Shown one piece after another: positions 1 to 8,283 of a DNA stretch of 64,000 nucleotides. The notes below the pieces were generated by a model, which had not been told where the DNA came from, made no database searches, and was given only the letters and a program-made list of their open reading frames with translations. The stretch comes from Chloroflexi bacterium bin20. Lineage in GTDB: Bacteria > Chloroflexota > Anaerolineae > Aggregatilineales > Phototrophicaceae. The first letter of the stretch is position 1, and the number at the start of each line of letters is the position of its first letter. Where the stretch lies: NCBI GenBank assembly GCA_002238485.1, contig MPMG01000012.1:57448-121447 (forward strand), written 5' to 3'. Made by a program: the position numbers and the translations under genes.

Positions 1-1254
1 ATCATCCTGCCCTTGATGCTCTTCATCACCAAGCTGGTGACAGAACGAACGCGCATGGCTTTCCGCGGCATGCAGAAGAATCTGGGCTGGCTGAACGCGG
101 TGATGGAAGAAAACATCACGGGCATCCGCGCGGTGCAAGCCTATGCCCAGGAAGGGGCAGCCATCGCCCAATTCCAGCGCGCCAGCCAAGCCTATCGAAA
201 AGTCGGCATCCGCGCCGATTTCATCACGGCGGCGCTGGGACCGATGTTCACCACCATGATGATCTTGACTGTGGCGGCGACGGCGCTGCTGGGTGGCTGG
301 CTGGCGCTGCAAGATGCCGTGTCGGTCGGCGTGATCGCGGCATTTGTCGTCTATATCATGAACTTCTTCCGCCCCATGCGCGGCATCGCCATGGTGTACA
401 ACCAGCTGCAGTCGGCGTTGGCTGGCGCAGAACGTATCTTCGCCGTGCTGGACGAAAGTCCCAGTGTGGTCGATGCGCCAGAAGCCGTGCCGCTGCGTGA
501 TATTCGCGGCGCGGTACGTTTCAATTCGGTCAGCTTTGCCTATCAGCCGGGCGAGTTGGTGCTGCGCGAGATCAACCTGGATGTGCAGCCCGGGCAGACG
601 ATCGCCCTGGTGGGACCGACCGGCGCGGGCAAGACAACCATCATCAGCCTGCTGAGCCGCTTCTATGATGTCAGCGCGGGCGGCATTTGCATCGATGGTG
701 AAGACATCCGCGGCCTAACGCAAGATTCCATCCGCGCGCAGCTGGGCATCGTGCTGCAAGATACATTTCTGTTCAGCGCCACGGTGATGGAAAATATCCG
801 CTATGGGCGGCTGGATGCGACAGACGTTGAAGTGATCGAAGCGGCGCGACTGGCCAATGCCGATGATTTCATTCATCTGTTGCCGCGTGGCTATCAGACG
901 CAGGTATCGGAAAAAGGCCACAACTTCAGCCAGGGACAGAGGCAACTACTGGCGATCGCGCGGGCGATTTTGGCGGATCCACGCATCTTGATCCTGGACG
1001 AAGCTACCAGCAGCGTGGACACCCGCACAGAGATTCATATTCAGGAAGCGCTGCTGCGGCTGCTGGAAGGGCGGACGGCTTTTGTCATTGCCCACCGCTT
1101 GAGCACAATCCGCAATGCCGACCAGGTGCTGGTTATCAAGGACCAGCGCATCATTGAACGCGGCACGCATGACCAGCTGCTGGCGATGGGCGGCTTCTAT
1201 GCGCAGCTATATCACAGCCAGTACGCGCGCCTGGACGAGATGGAGGCCAGCTAA
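1..1254 (+). CDS. ABC exporter (TMD-NBD half-transporter), 5' end outside window
   Basis: The C-terminal part of a fused ABC exporter subunit, open from base 1, so its start lies upstream. The first ~150 residues are the end of the transmembrane domain, including the exporter intracellular-loop pattern ENITGIRAVQAYAQE. The rest is a nucleotide-binding domain: Walker A GPTGAGKTT near base 615, Q-loop VLQDTF, a slightly unusual signature SQGQRQ instead of LSGGQ, Walker B ILILDEATSSVD near 985, and H-loop IAHRLSTI. The family exports lipids, peptides or drugs as homo- or heterodimers; the related exporter at 9885 could be its partner, though the sugar-uptake operon now lies between them. The last 86 coding bases before the final five codons recur exactly at 6369-6454, so the C-terminal tail (MEAS here, IAGV at the other copy) was exchanged or added when the downstream cassette arrived. 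Confidence 0.93.
   Translation: MILPLMLFITKLVTERTRMAFRGMQKNLGWLNAVMEENITGIRAVQAYAQEGAAIAQFQRASQAYRKVGIRADFITAALGPMFTTMMILTVAATALLGGWLALQDAVSVGVIAAFVVYIMNFFRPMRGIAMVYNQLQSALAGAERIFAVLDESPSVVDAPEAVPLRDIRGAVRFNSVSFAYQPGELVLREINLDVQPGQTIALVGPTGAGKTTIISLLSRFYDVSAGGICIDGEDIRGLTQDSIRAQLGIVLQDTFLFSATVMENIRYGRLDATDVEVIEAARLANADDFIHLLPRGYQTQVSEKGHNFSQGQRQLLAIARAILADPRILILDEATSSVDTRTEIHIQEALLRLLEGRTAFVIAHRLSTIRNADQVLVIKDQRIIERGTHDQLLAMGGFYAQLYHSQYARLDEMEAS
1156..1241 (+). repeat. 86-bp direct repeat, left copy (attL-like)
   Basis: A perfect 86-bp match to 6369-6454, found by direct comparison. It begins GAACGCGGCACGC and ends CTGGACGAGAT; the flanking bases differ on both sides. It lies inside the 3' end of the ABC exporter gene and keeps the gene open. 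Together the two copies bracket the methyltransferase-MORC-Z1 cassette, as attachment sites do for islands that insert in the 3' end of a gene. Confidence 0.95.
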
Positions 1255-1286
1255 ATGCCTGGATTCAAGGTGGCAATGGTCGATTC

Positions 1287-1295
1287 TGTTATACT
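1287..1295 (+). promoter_or_regulatory. Extended -10 promoter for the MTase-MORC-Z1 cassette
   Basis: TGTTATACT gives a TG-N plus TATACT extended -10 in the 85-bp gap before the methyltransferase gene. No convincing -35 is present, as is usual for extended -10 promoters. Transcription would start near 1302 and leave a leader of about 38 nt with an AGGGATAG-type ribosome site. Confidence 0.5.
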
Positions 1296-1339
1296 TCTGC
1301 CTGTGACAAATAGTTGCAGGGTAAACAAGGGATAGAGAT

Positions 1340-2608
1340 ATGCCTCGGTTTGTTGATCTCTTTGCTGGGCTAGGCGGATTTCATTTGGCGCTCAAGTCCC
1401 TCGGTTTCGAGTGCGTCTTTGCATCTGAAATAGACGAAGTGCTCCGAGAAGTGTATAGCAAGAATCACGGACTTGTGCCCTTTGGCGACATCAGAAAAGT
1501 AGACATAGAGCAGATCCCCAATCACGATATACTCTGCGCTGGTTTCCCTTGTCAGCCTTTTTCGAAAGCGGGACGCCAGGAAGGATTTGGGTGTCCACAA
1601 TGGGGAGATCTCTTTGGCTATGTAAAGTCAATTCTGTCGTGTCATAGACCTCCATTCCTACTACTAGAGAATGTCCCAAACCTCAAGAGACACGATCACG
1701 GTAACACTTGGAAGCATATTACGAACGTTCTTGAAGGACTCGGATATGTGCTCACTGACAGACTGCTTTCACCACATAGCTTCGGCATTCCGCAGATTCG
1801 GGAACGGCTGTTTATTGTGGGGAGCCGTCATGGTCTTGACCACTTTGATTGGCCAGTTGAATCGGACTCTATCGATACTTCTATTCATACCATTCTGGAC
1901 GACGATCCTTCTGGCGCCCGCATTATTTCTCCGACACTCGAACGAGCCCTCCAAGTGTGGCAAGAGTTCCTCGACCTGTTTCCTAAGAATGAGCAACTGC
2001 CATCATTCCCGATATGGACGATGGAGTTTGGCGCAACTTATCCGTTTGAAGATACAACACCTTTCGCGCTGAGTTTGGATGAACTGCAACAATATCGTGG
2101 TAGTCACGGCAGGTATCTCGGCAGTCTGCCGGAAACAGAAATCTTTGATATGCTCCCCGCTTACTCTCGGCGTCAACAGCAACTGTTCCCAAAGTGGAAA
2201 GTGAAATACATCCAACAGAATCGCGACTTGTACGCAAGACACAGTAGCTGGGTCGAAGAGTGGCTTCCTGAGATTCGCGACTTTCCACCCAGTCTGCAAA
2301 AGTTCGAGTGGAATTGTAAGGGCGAGCAAAGAAGTGTATGGGATTACATCATTCAAGTAAGGGCTTCCGGCATTCGTGTCAAGCGGCCCACGACCGCCCC
2401 TTCATTGGTGTCGATGACGAGTACGCAGACTCCTATAATTGGATGGCAGAAGCGATATATGACCATGAAAGAATGTCTTAAGCTTCAAAGCATGGATGCC
2501 TTGAAACATCTGCCGCGCTCGCAGGGGAGCCAGATACGAGCGATTGGGAATGCCGTTAATGTTCAAGTCGTTAGGCGTATTGCTTCTGCATTGCTTGGCA
2601 GCTACTGA
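1340..2608 (+). CDS. DNA (cytosine-5-)-methyltransferase
   Basis: 422 residues, a usual size for C5 DNA methyltransferases. Motif I FAGLGGF is at residues 8-14, motif IV GFPCQPFS contains the catalytic Cys71, motif VI ENVPNL starts at Glu110, motif VIII is QIRERLF, and motif X QIRAIGNAVNVQVV is near the C-terminus, with the target-recognition region between VIII and X. It transfers a methyl group from SAM to cytosine C5 within an unknown DNA site, and presumably marks host DNA as self for the two downstream genes. It is first of three co-directional genes; the stop is 9 bp before the GTG start of the MORC-like gene. Composition is AT-rich relative to neighbours, in line with horizontal acquisition. 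Specificity cannot be read from sequence. Confidence 0.95.
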   Translation: MPRFVDLFAGLGGFHLALKSLGFECVFASEIDEVLREVYSKNHGLVPFGDIRKVDIEQIPNHDILCAGFPCQPFSKAGRQEGFGCPQWGDLFGYVKSILSCHRPPFLLLENVPNLKRHDHGNTWKHITNVLEGLGYVLTDRLLSPHSFGIPQIRERLFIVGSRHGLDHFDWPVESDSIDTSIHTILDDDPSGARIISPTLERALQVWQEFLDLFPKNEQLPSFPIWTMEFGATYPFEDTTPFALSLDELQQYRGSHGRYLGSLPETEIFDMLPAYSRRQQQLFPKWKVKYIQQNRDLYARHSSWVEEWLPEIRDFPPSLQKFEWNCKGEQRSVWDYIIQVRASGIRVKRPTTAPSLVSMTSTQTPIIGWQKRYMTMKECLKLQSMDALKHLPRSQGSQIRAIGNAVNVQVVRRIASALLGSY

Positions 2609-2617
2609 GGGATAATT

Positions 2618-4165
2618 GTGTCCAACCAAGATAGCGTGAACATCAGACCGGGAGTGAGCATTCTCTCAGTTCTTCGTCATTTGAATTACAAGCCATGGTA
2701 TGCGATTGCGGAGTTTGTTGACAACTCGATTCAGAGTTATCTGGATTACAGAGACGAGCTTCAGGCGCTTGAAGGAAAAAAATTCAAGCTGAGAGTCAGT
2801 ATCCGTCTGGACAGAATTGACGGCGGATCAATTGTGATCCGCGACAATGCTGCAGGGATACATGCATCGGATTATACTCGCGCGTTTCGTCCGGCTGCCA
2901 TTCCACCGGATCAGTCGGGTTTGAGCGAGTTTGGTATGGGAATGAAAAGCGCAGCCTGCTGGTTCGCAGATAATTGGACAGTTCGAACTTCTGCGCTTGG
3001 AGAAACGGTTGAGAAGACTGTTTCCTTTGATATTGACAAGATTGTCGCGGACAACCTTGAGGAATTAGTGATTAATTCTGTTGCAGCGAATGCTCGAGAT
3101 CATTATACCGAAGTTGCATTAAGCAACTTGCATCGTTCTCCGCGTGGCCGCACAGTCGGCAAGATCAAGAATCATCTTGCAAGCATATATCGACAATTTT
3201 TTCGTGACGGCATGCTTGAACTTGAGTTCAATGGTGAGATGTTGAGCTACGCTGATCCTATGATCTTGTACGCGCCATATTTCAAAGATGAAGGGGGAAA
3301 CAGAGTCGAATGGAGGAAGGAAATTGACTTCGACTTTGGGGGCGGTCTGGAAGTGAGTGGTTTCGCTGGGCTCCTTGAGACGGCTAGTACATCTAGTGCC
3401 GGCTTCTCGTTGTTTCGAAAGTCTCGCGTAATAGAAGGTAGCGGCGACGACGGATATCGTCCGGAGTATATCTTCAAGAAACCAAACAGCTATGTTTATC
3501 AGCGCATGTTCGGAGAGTTGCACCTAAGTGGATTTGAAGTTAGCCATACGAAGGACGGATTCCGATGGGACGAAAACGAAGAGGCGTTTCTGGGTATTCT
3601 CAAGGAGCATCTAGACTCGAAACCACTCCCATTGATCTCACAGGCTGAGGGTTTTCGGAAACGTCCCAAGTTGAGCGACATACAGAGCCCAGCTGATGCC
3701 GCGAACACCCGAGTCGTTAATGTGCTGGAGCAGAAGCTGCCTCCTGTGCTTGGTACCGCACTGGAGGAGTCACCGGATTTGTCTGATATTTCTGTGAGTT
3801 TACCTTCGCGCCCCGTAGCGTCATGCAAAGAATTCGATATCACTGTGAAGGGAACACAATGGCACATTGTGGTCGAATTGACACATGATCCGTCTGTTGG
3901 GGATTGGATCGAGCCGTGTGCCAGCTTGGTTCAAGATGTGGACACCGATACTGGCAGTCGTGCAGTAGGTATACGAATGTCGGTTGCGCATCCTTTTATG
4001 CAGCGATTTGCTGGTACTGACGACACAAAGATAGAAGGCATGCTGAGGCTCGGGGTAGCGATTTGTCTGGCGGAAGTCGTTGCGCGATTCAGTGGCGTCA
4101 AGTCTGCGGGTACATTCCGTCGTGAGGTAAATAGGTTTTTACGAGATGCCCTTAGCATGCCGTAG
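2618..4165 (+). CDS. MORC-like GHKL ATPase of a restriction-type system
   Basis: 515 residues from a GTG start 9 bp after the methyltransferase stop. The N-terminus carries the GHKL ATP-binding motifs: EFVDNSIQ (Glu32, Asp35, Asn36), DNAAGI (Asp76, Gly80) and SEFGMGMK (103-110). These are shared by gyrase B, Hsp90, MutL and MORC, with a variable C-terminal part of ~300 residues. Comparative genomics has linked prokaryotic MORC/MutL-like GHKL ATPases to DNA methylase and Z1 genes in restriction-type operons, which is exactly this arrangement. The likely role is an ATP-dependent clamp or remodeller on DNA that cooperates with the Z1 protein; that is inference. There is no nuclease motif I can recognise in the protein. 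Confidence 0.88.
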   Translation: MSNQDSVNIRPGVSILSVLRHLNYKPWYAIAEFVDNSIQSYLDYRDELQALEGKKFKLRVSIRLDRIDGGSIVIRDNAAGIHASDYTRAFRPAAIPPDQSGLSEFGMGMKSAACWFADNWTVRTSALGETVEKTVSFDIDKIVADNLEELVINSVAANARDHYTEVALSNLHRSPRGRTVGKIKNHLASIYRQFFRDGMLELEFNGEMLSYADPMILYAPYFKDEGGNRVEWRKEIDFDFGGGLEVSGFAGLLETASTSSAGFSLFRKSRVIEGSGDDGYRPEYIFKKPNSYVYQRMFGELHLSGFEVSHTKDGFRWDENEEAFLGILKEHLDSKPLPLISQAEGFRKRPKLSDIQSPADAANTRVVNVLEQKLPPVLGTALEESPDLSDISVSLPSRPVASCKEFDITVKGTQWHIVVELTHDPSVGDWIEPCASLVQDVDTDTGSRAVGIRMSVAHPFMQRFAGTDDTKIEGMLRLGVAICLAEVVARFSGVKSAGTFRREVNRFLRDALSMP

Positions 4166-6364
4166 TTGTCTATGGCAGGTTATTGTTATGCCGAGGTAGC
4201 CAAGATGATAAGTTACAGTCGAAATACTTGGGAGCCAATCGTTGGTTCTGAGACTGGGGAATTCTTGAGTAGCTTGCAGGTAGATGAGGTAAGCAAGTCG
4301 CAATTGCTAAGCGAGGGAAAGCGTATCCTTGGTAAATGTATTGAACCGGAAAAGTTGGGCAAGAATACTACAGGGCTGGTCATTGGCTATGTGCAAAGTG
4401 GCAAAACACTTTCCTTCACAACAGTTGCCGCGTTAGCACGAGACAATGGATTTCAACTCATCATCATCATCACAGGTACATCTGTACAACTTACCAGGCA
4501 GTCGGTAGAGAGAATCAGAACAGATCTACGACTTGCGACTCGACCAGACCGGCGATGGGCTTTCTTCCAGAATCCGAGGTCTGCGGATGACTTTCGAATC
4601 ATTCGTGATGTGCTGGCAGAATGGACTGATGTCAGAGTTCCAAAGGATCTTCGCCGAACGGTACTGATCACCGTGATGAAGCACCACCAACACTTGAAAG
4701 GTCTGTCCGACCTAATGGCGGATATTCCGTTAGAAGAAGTACCTTGCCTAATTGTAGACGATGAAGGTGATCAGGCAAGTCTGAATACACTCGTGAACGC
4801 GAGCGAGGAAAGCACAACTTATCGGCGAATCCTAGCGCTAAGAGCAAAGCTCCATTCTCATTCATACTTGCAGTACACCGCGACGCCGCAAGCACCTTTG
4901 CTGATTAACATCATTGACACATTGTCGCCTGAGTTCGTAGAGATTCTTGAGCCAGGACAAGAATACACAGGCGGAGAGGAATTCTTCCACAACCAGCAGG
5001 GAGTACTACGGACGATCCCAGTTAGCGATCTGTTTCACGATGACAACCTACCTGGCGAACCGCCGCAATCCCTCATTGAGGCGCTTCGGGTGTTTTGGCT
5101 GGGAGTTGCCTTGGGAACAATAATTGACAGAGAACATGGGAATCGCACCATGCTGATTCATCCCGGCCGTAGAACCAAGACGCACACACGATTTGCCATC
5201 TGGATAAACCACATACGAGACAGTTGGGTGACGATACTTGACCTTGAAGCCAATGACCCTGACAAGATTGAGTTAATCCAGGACTTTGCAACAGCGTATA
5301 GCGACCTGTCCGAAACCGTCTCAGATCTTCCGCCGTTTGATGATGTCATCGGCCATTTGCTGCGCTCGGTGCATAATACAACTGTCATAGAGGTAAATGC
5401 TGCGAGAGGCAAGACACCAAGTATCAACTGGCAAAATGCATATCCATATATATTGATCGGCGGACAAGCCATGGATCGCGGCTTCACGGTTGAGGGGTTA
5501 TCTGTCATGTATATGCCGCGTGGTCTCGGAGTTGGCAATGCGGATACTGTACAACAAAGAGCTAGATTCTACGGATATAAAAAGCGCTACCTGAATCTGT
5601 GCCGTGTCTACTTGAGTCAGGAGTTGCGCGACGCATATTCTTCCTACGTAGATCACGAGAAGAGCTTACGTACGCAATTAGTTAAGTTTGAGCGGACTGG
5701 GCAGTCGCTACAAGAATGGAAACGTCAGTTTCTTCTGAGTTCGGACTTGCGCCCTACTCGTTTCAATGTCGTCAGCCAGGCATTCGATCGTGGCAACTAC
5801 AGCAAGAGATGGTTAACTGTTGTGTCACCACATTATGATGAGGTGGCGGTTGCTTCGAACCGTAGGATCGCAGCAGAGTTCCTCAAAACGGTTGACTTAG
5901 CTCCCGATGCTGGTCACGATGATCGAAGTAAAATCCAGCGTCACATGTCGACTGAGTATGTAGAACTTTGGCATGTGCATGAGCATTTGCTCACTAAGTT
6001 GCGTTTCTTCGAGTCGACGTATACAGGCGTAATGCTCCAAATTCTCAATTACCTGCATCGGGAGAGTGCTGCGACTTGCAGTGTGTTCAAAATGTCGAGC
6101 GATCCGGTTTCATGGTGGTTTCGTGAGCGTGGGCTGGCCAATAACGGTAACATCAGCAACTTGATGCAAGGTGCAAATCCGAGCCTGTCTCGTAACGCCT
6201 ATAGCGGAGACCGTAGTGTTGGCGACAAAAGCAGAGTAATCGTTCAATTGCACAGGCTCAATCTGACTCAGAATGGCGAAGTTGTTGCACGAGACGTCTT
6301 AGGCCTAGCAATCTGGCTACCTTCAGAGCTTTCCGCTAGCTGGCTTGTGCAGGATCAGTCGTAA
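4166..6364 (+). CDS. Z1-domain helicase-like ATPase
   Basis: 732 residues if started at the TTG that directly follows the MORC-like stop; ATG codons at 4172 and 4205 are in-frame alternatives, and no strong ribosome site decides between them. Superfamily-2-like motifs are visible: Walker A GYVQSGKT at 74-81, Walker B VDDEGDQ around Asp198-Glu200, a motif III-like YTATPQ near 237, and a C-terminal QQRARFYGYKKRY typical of the Z1 family. Z1 proteins are found with methyltransferases and MORC-like ATPases and are thought to be the ATP-driven effector or translocase. The usual partners DUF4420 (PD-(D/E)XK type) and AIPR are absent, and the gene ends 4 bp before the right-hand direct repeat, so the cassette either lost its nuclease or is a minimal version. 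Confidence 0.9.
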   Translation: MSMAGYCYAEVAKMISYSRNTWEPIVGSETGEFLSSLQVDEVSKSQLLSEGKRILGKCIEPEKLGKNTTGLVIGYVQSGKTLSFTTVAALARDNGFQLIIIITGTSVQLTRQSVERIRTDLRLATRPDRRWAFFQNPRSADDFRIIRDVLAEWTDVRVPKDLRRTVLITVMKHHQHLKGLSDLMADIPLEEVPCLIVDDEGDQASLNTLVNASEESTTYRRILALRAKLHSHSYLQYTATPQAPLLINIIDTLSPEFVEILEPGQEYTGGEEFFHNQQGVLRTIPVSDLFHDDNLPGEPPQSLIEALRVFWLGVALGTIIDREHGNRTMLIHPGRRTKTHTRFAIWINHIRDSWVTILDLEANDPDKIELIQDFATAYSDLSETVSDLPPFDDVIGHLLRSVHNTTVIEVNAARGKTPSINWQNAYPYILIGGQAMDRGFTVEGLSVMYMPRGLGVGNADTVQQRARFYGYKKRYLNLCRVYLSQELRDAYSSYVDHEKSLRTQLVKFERTGQSLQEWKRQFLLSSDLRPTRFNVVSQAFDRGNYSKRWLTVVSPHYDEVAVASNRRIAAEFLKTVDLAPDAGHDDRSKIQRHMSTEYVELWHVHEHLLTKLRFFESTYTGVMLQILNYLHRESAATCSVFKMSSDPVSWWFRERGLANNGNISNLMQGANPSLSRNAYSGDRSVGDKSRVIVQLHRLNLTQNGEVVARDVLGLAIWLPSELSASWLVQDQS

Positions 6365-6368
6365 GTCC

Positions 6369-6454
6369 GAACGCGGCACGCATGACCAGCTGCTGGCGAT
6401 GGGCGGCTTCTATGCGCAGCTATATCACAGCCAGTACGCGCGCCTGGACGAGAT
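6369..6454 (+). repeat. 86-bp direct repeat, right copy (attR-like)
   Basis: Identical to 1156-1241. In this copy the exporter reading frame continues to the codons IAGV and a TGA at 6464-6466, so it is a relic of the exporter's 3' end without a gene in front of it. The convergent permease gene ends only 1 bp further on (6468), which suggests this is the original chromosomal gene end. Confidence 0.95.
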
Positions 6455-6467
6455 TGCTGGCGTCTGA

Positions 6468-7325
6468 TCAGCCTTTCAACGCGCCGACAGTGACGCCCTT
6501 CTGAATCTGGTTTTGGAAGACGGCGTAGACCAGCAGAGTCGGGATCATGATGATGGACAGGGCTGCGAAGAGCGCCGACCAATCGGTCTTGTAATACTGC
6601 TGATGCAGGATGAAGGACAAGCCCTGCGGCAAGACATAATTATCGCGCTCGGTCATCAGCACCAGCGGCAAAATGAACTGATTCCACATGCCGAGGAAAT
6701 TGAATATCGCCATCGTGACCAAGCCCGGCTGCGCCAGCGGCAGCATCACGCGGAAGAAGACCTGGTATTCGTTCGCGCCGTCGATCAGCGCCGCTTCGTG
6801 CAATTCCGAAGGCAAGGTCTTGAAGAAGCCGGTCAAGAAAAAGATGGTGAAGGGCAGGGAATAAGCTGTGTACACCAGCGTGAGCCCGGTGAAGGTGTTG
6901 AGAAGTTGCAGGTCTTTCGCCAGGAAGAAGAGCGGCACCAGCGCCATAAATATGGGGAAGAGCATGCCCGCCATGAACAGATAGAAGAGCGTGCGGTTGC
7001 CAAAGAATTGAAAGCGCGCCAGCACATAAGAGGTCATCGACGCCAGCGCCAGCGTCAACGCCAGGCTGGGTATCACCACCTTCATGCTGTTGAGAAAGTA
7101 CTGCCCAATATGCACAGCCACCCAGGCGCGTTCGAAATTTTCCCATTGCAGAGTCTGCGGCAGCGCCCAGGGCGCAAAGAATATCTCTTGATCTGTCTTG
7201 AACGAACTGTAGAGCAGCCAGACCAGGGGCAGGATGACGATGACCGCCCAGAAGAAGAGGCTGATATTGATGAGAGACTGCGAGACGAATTCCCGCGGAC
7301 GGCGTTCGCTCTGCTCTGCTGCCAT
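6468..7325 (-). CDS. Carbohydrate ABC transporter permease, MalG type
   Basis: 285 residues with about six hydrophobic segments and the binding-protein-dependent permease EAA loop ELHEAALIDGANEYQVFFRVMLPLAQP, which contacts the ATPase. It is the second inner-membrane permease of a sugar uptake system, following the MalF-type gene by 2 bp and the binding protein further upstream. No ATPase gene is adjacent; Chloroflexota and Gram-positive sugar ABC systems often share a common MsiK-type ATPase encoded elsewhere, which is the likely case here. Substrate unknown. Confidence 0.93.
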   Translation of the reverse strand: MAAEQSERRPREFVSQSLINISLFFWAVIVILPLVWLLYSSFKTDQEIFFAPWALPQTLQWENFERAWVAVHIGQYFLNSMKVVIPSLALTLALASMTSYVLARFQFFGNRTLFYLFMAGMLFPIFMALVPLFFLAKDLQLLNTFTGLTLVYTAYSLPFTIFFLTGFFKTLPSELHEAALIDGANEYQVFFRVMLPLAQPGLVTMAIFNFLGMWNQFILPLVLMTERDNYVLPQGLSFILHQQYYKTDWSALFAALSIIMIPTLLVYAVFQNQIQKGVTVGALKG

Positions 7326-7327
7326 AA

Positions 7328-8206
7328 TCAGTACTCCAGCGTTTCGCGGCGGGTGGCGCGCATGGTCAAGATAGAAAGCGCAAAAGCCAGCAGAAACATG
7401 GCGACCGCGACAGCCGTGGCATAACCGAACTTGCCGCTGAGAAAGGCGCGTTCATAGACATAGGTGGACAAGACATCGGTGGAGCGGTTGGGTCCGCCTT
7501 GCGTCATGGTCTGGGTGATGGCGAACATGTTGGTCGCGCCGATAGCCAGGAATACCAGCGCGGTGCGGATGGTGTCCCACAGCAGCGGCAGCGTAATCTG
7601 CCAAAACAGATGCCAGCGCGTCGCGCCATCAATCGTCGCTGCTTCATAGTAGGACTCGGGGATGGAATCCATTCCTGCCATGAAGAGCACGACATAGAAG
7701 CCGACCGCTTGCCAGACCACCACGGCGCCCACCGCCCCCAGCGCCAGATCCGGGTTGCCCAGCCAGGCGATCGGGTCGGCCGCGCCCAGCATGCCGGCAA
7801 TGCTGCTGAGGACGCCGATGGTGGGATGATAGATGAAACTCCACAGCACGCCGATAGCCACCAGCGACATCACCTGCGGAAAGAAGAAGGCGATGCGATA
7901 GAACTTGCGAAAGCGCGCCTTGCCATGCGTCAGCAGGAAAGCCAGATACAGGGAGATGACAATGGTGATAACCGGGATGCTGACCAGGTAGATCAAATTG
8001 TGCTTCAGCGCATTCCAAAACAGCGTGTCGCCCAGCAGTTTCTCGAAGTTGGCAAACCCGACAAAGGTCGGTTTGGGCGTCAAGCCACGCCATTTGGTCA
8101 GGCTGATATACATGGCTTGCCCATAGGGATAGACCAGGAAAACCAGGAAGAGCAGCAGCGAGGGCAGCGTGAAAGGGAGGATGATGTGCCACTTGCGTTT
8201 TGTCAA
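7328..8206 (-). CDS. Carbohydrate ABC transporter permease, MalF/UgpA type
   Basis: 292 residues, starting at a TTG that is well placed behind a GAGGTGG ribosome site. Six predicted membrane segments are present, and the EAA loop SYYEAATIDGATRWHLFWQITLPLL is typical of the MalF/UgpA class. It pairs with the MalG-type permease immediately downstream to form the sugar channel, fed by the binding protein encoded upstream. A perfect hairpin lies in the gap to the binding-protein gene and probably sets lower expression of the permeases. Confidence 0.93.
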   Translation of the reverse strand: MTKRKWHIILPFTLPSLLLFLVFLVYPYGQAMYISLTKWRGLTPKPTFVGFANFEKLLGDTLFWNALKHNLIYLVSIPVITIVISLYLAFLLTHGKARFRKFYRIAFFFPQVMSLVAIGVLWSFIYHPTIGVLSSIAGMLGAADPIAWLGNPDLALGAVGAVVVWQAVGFYVVLFMAGMDSIPESYYEAATIDGATRWHLFWQITLPLLWDTIRTALVFLAIGATNMFAITQTMTQGGPNRSTDVLSTYVYERAFLSGKFGYATAVAVAMFLLAFALSILTMRATRRETLEY

Positions 8207-8230
8207 TTTGCCACCTCAGGCGGAAGTGTT

Positions 8231-8256
8231 GGAGCCATGGCAAGAACCATGGCTCC
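8231..8256 (-). promoter_or_regulatory. Intercistronic hairpin between binding protein and permease genes
   Basis: GGAGCCATGG, a six-base loop CAAGAA, then CCATGGCTCC: a perfect 10-bp stem 28 bp after the binding-protein stop and 25 bp before the permease start. No T-run follows on the minus strand. Such hairpins after binding-protein genes commonly protect the upstream message from 3' exonucleases, giving more binding protein than permease; that role is inferred here. Confidence 0.65.
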
Positions 8257-8283
8257 CCATTGCTTTGCCGACATGCCTGGCAA

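Larger units (their letters stand above)
1242..6454 (+). mobile_element. Defence cassette (MTase-MORC-Z1) inserted at the 3' end of the exporter gene
   Basis: A 5,213-bp unit made of one repeat copy plus three tightly packed co-directional genes. Base composition is visibly AT-richer than the exporter and the sugar operon on either side. The Z1 stop codon is only 4 bp from the right-hand repeat, and the left repeat ends inside the exporter gene just before its stop. No integrase, transposase or relaxase is present inside. The simplest reading is that the cassette entered by recombination between 86-bp identical sequences, either with a recombinase supplied in trans or by homologous recombination, and that the copy at 6369-6454 followed by IAGV-stop is the original gene end. 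Which copy is ancestral cannot be decided from this sequence alone. Confidence 0.8.

Noticed and set aside
6513..7424. Long plus-strand open frame opposite the two sugar permease genes
   Set aside because: The product is Gln/Arg/Glu/His-rich with no domain, and the opposite strand encodes clear permeases with membrane segments and EAA loops; it is a GC-driven antisense frame.
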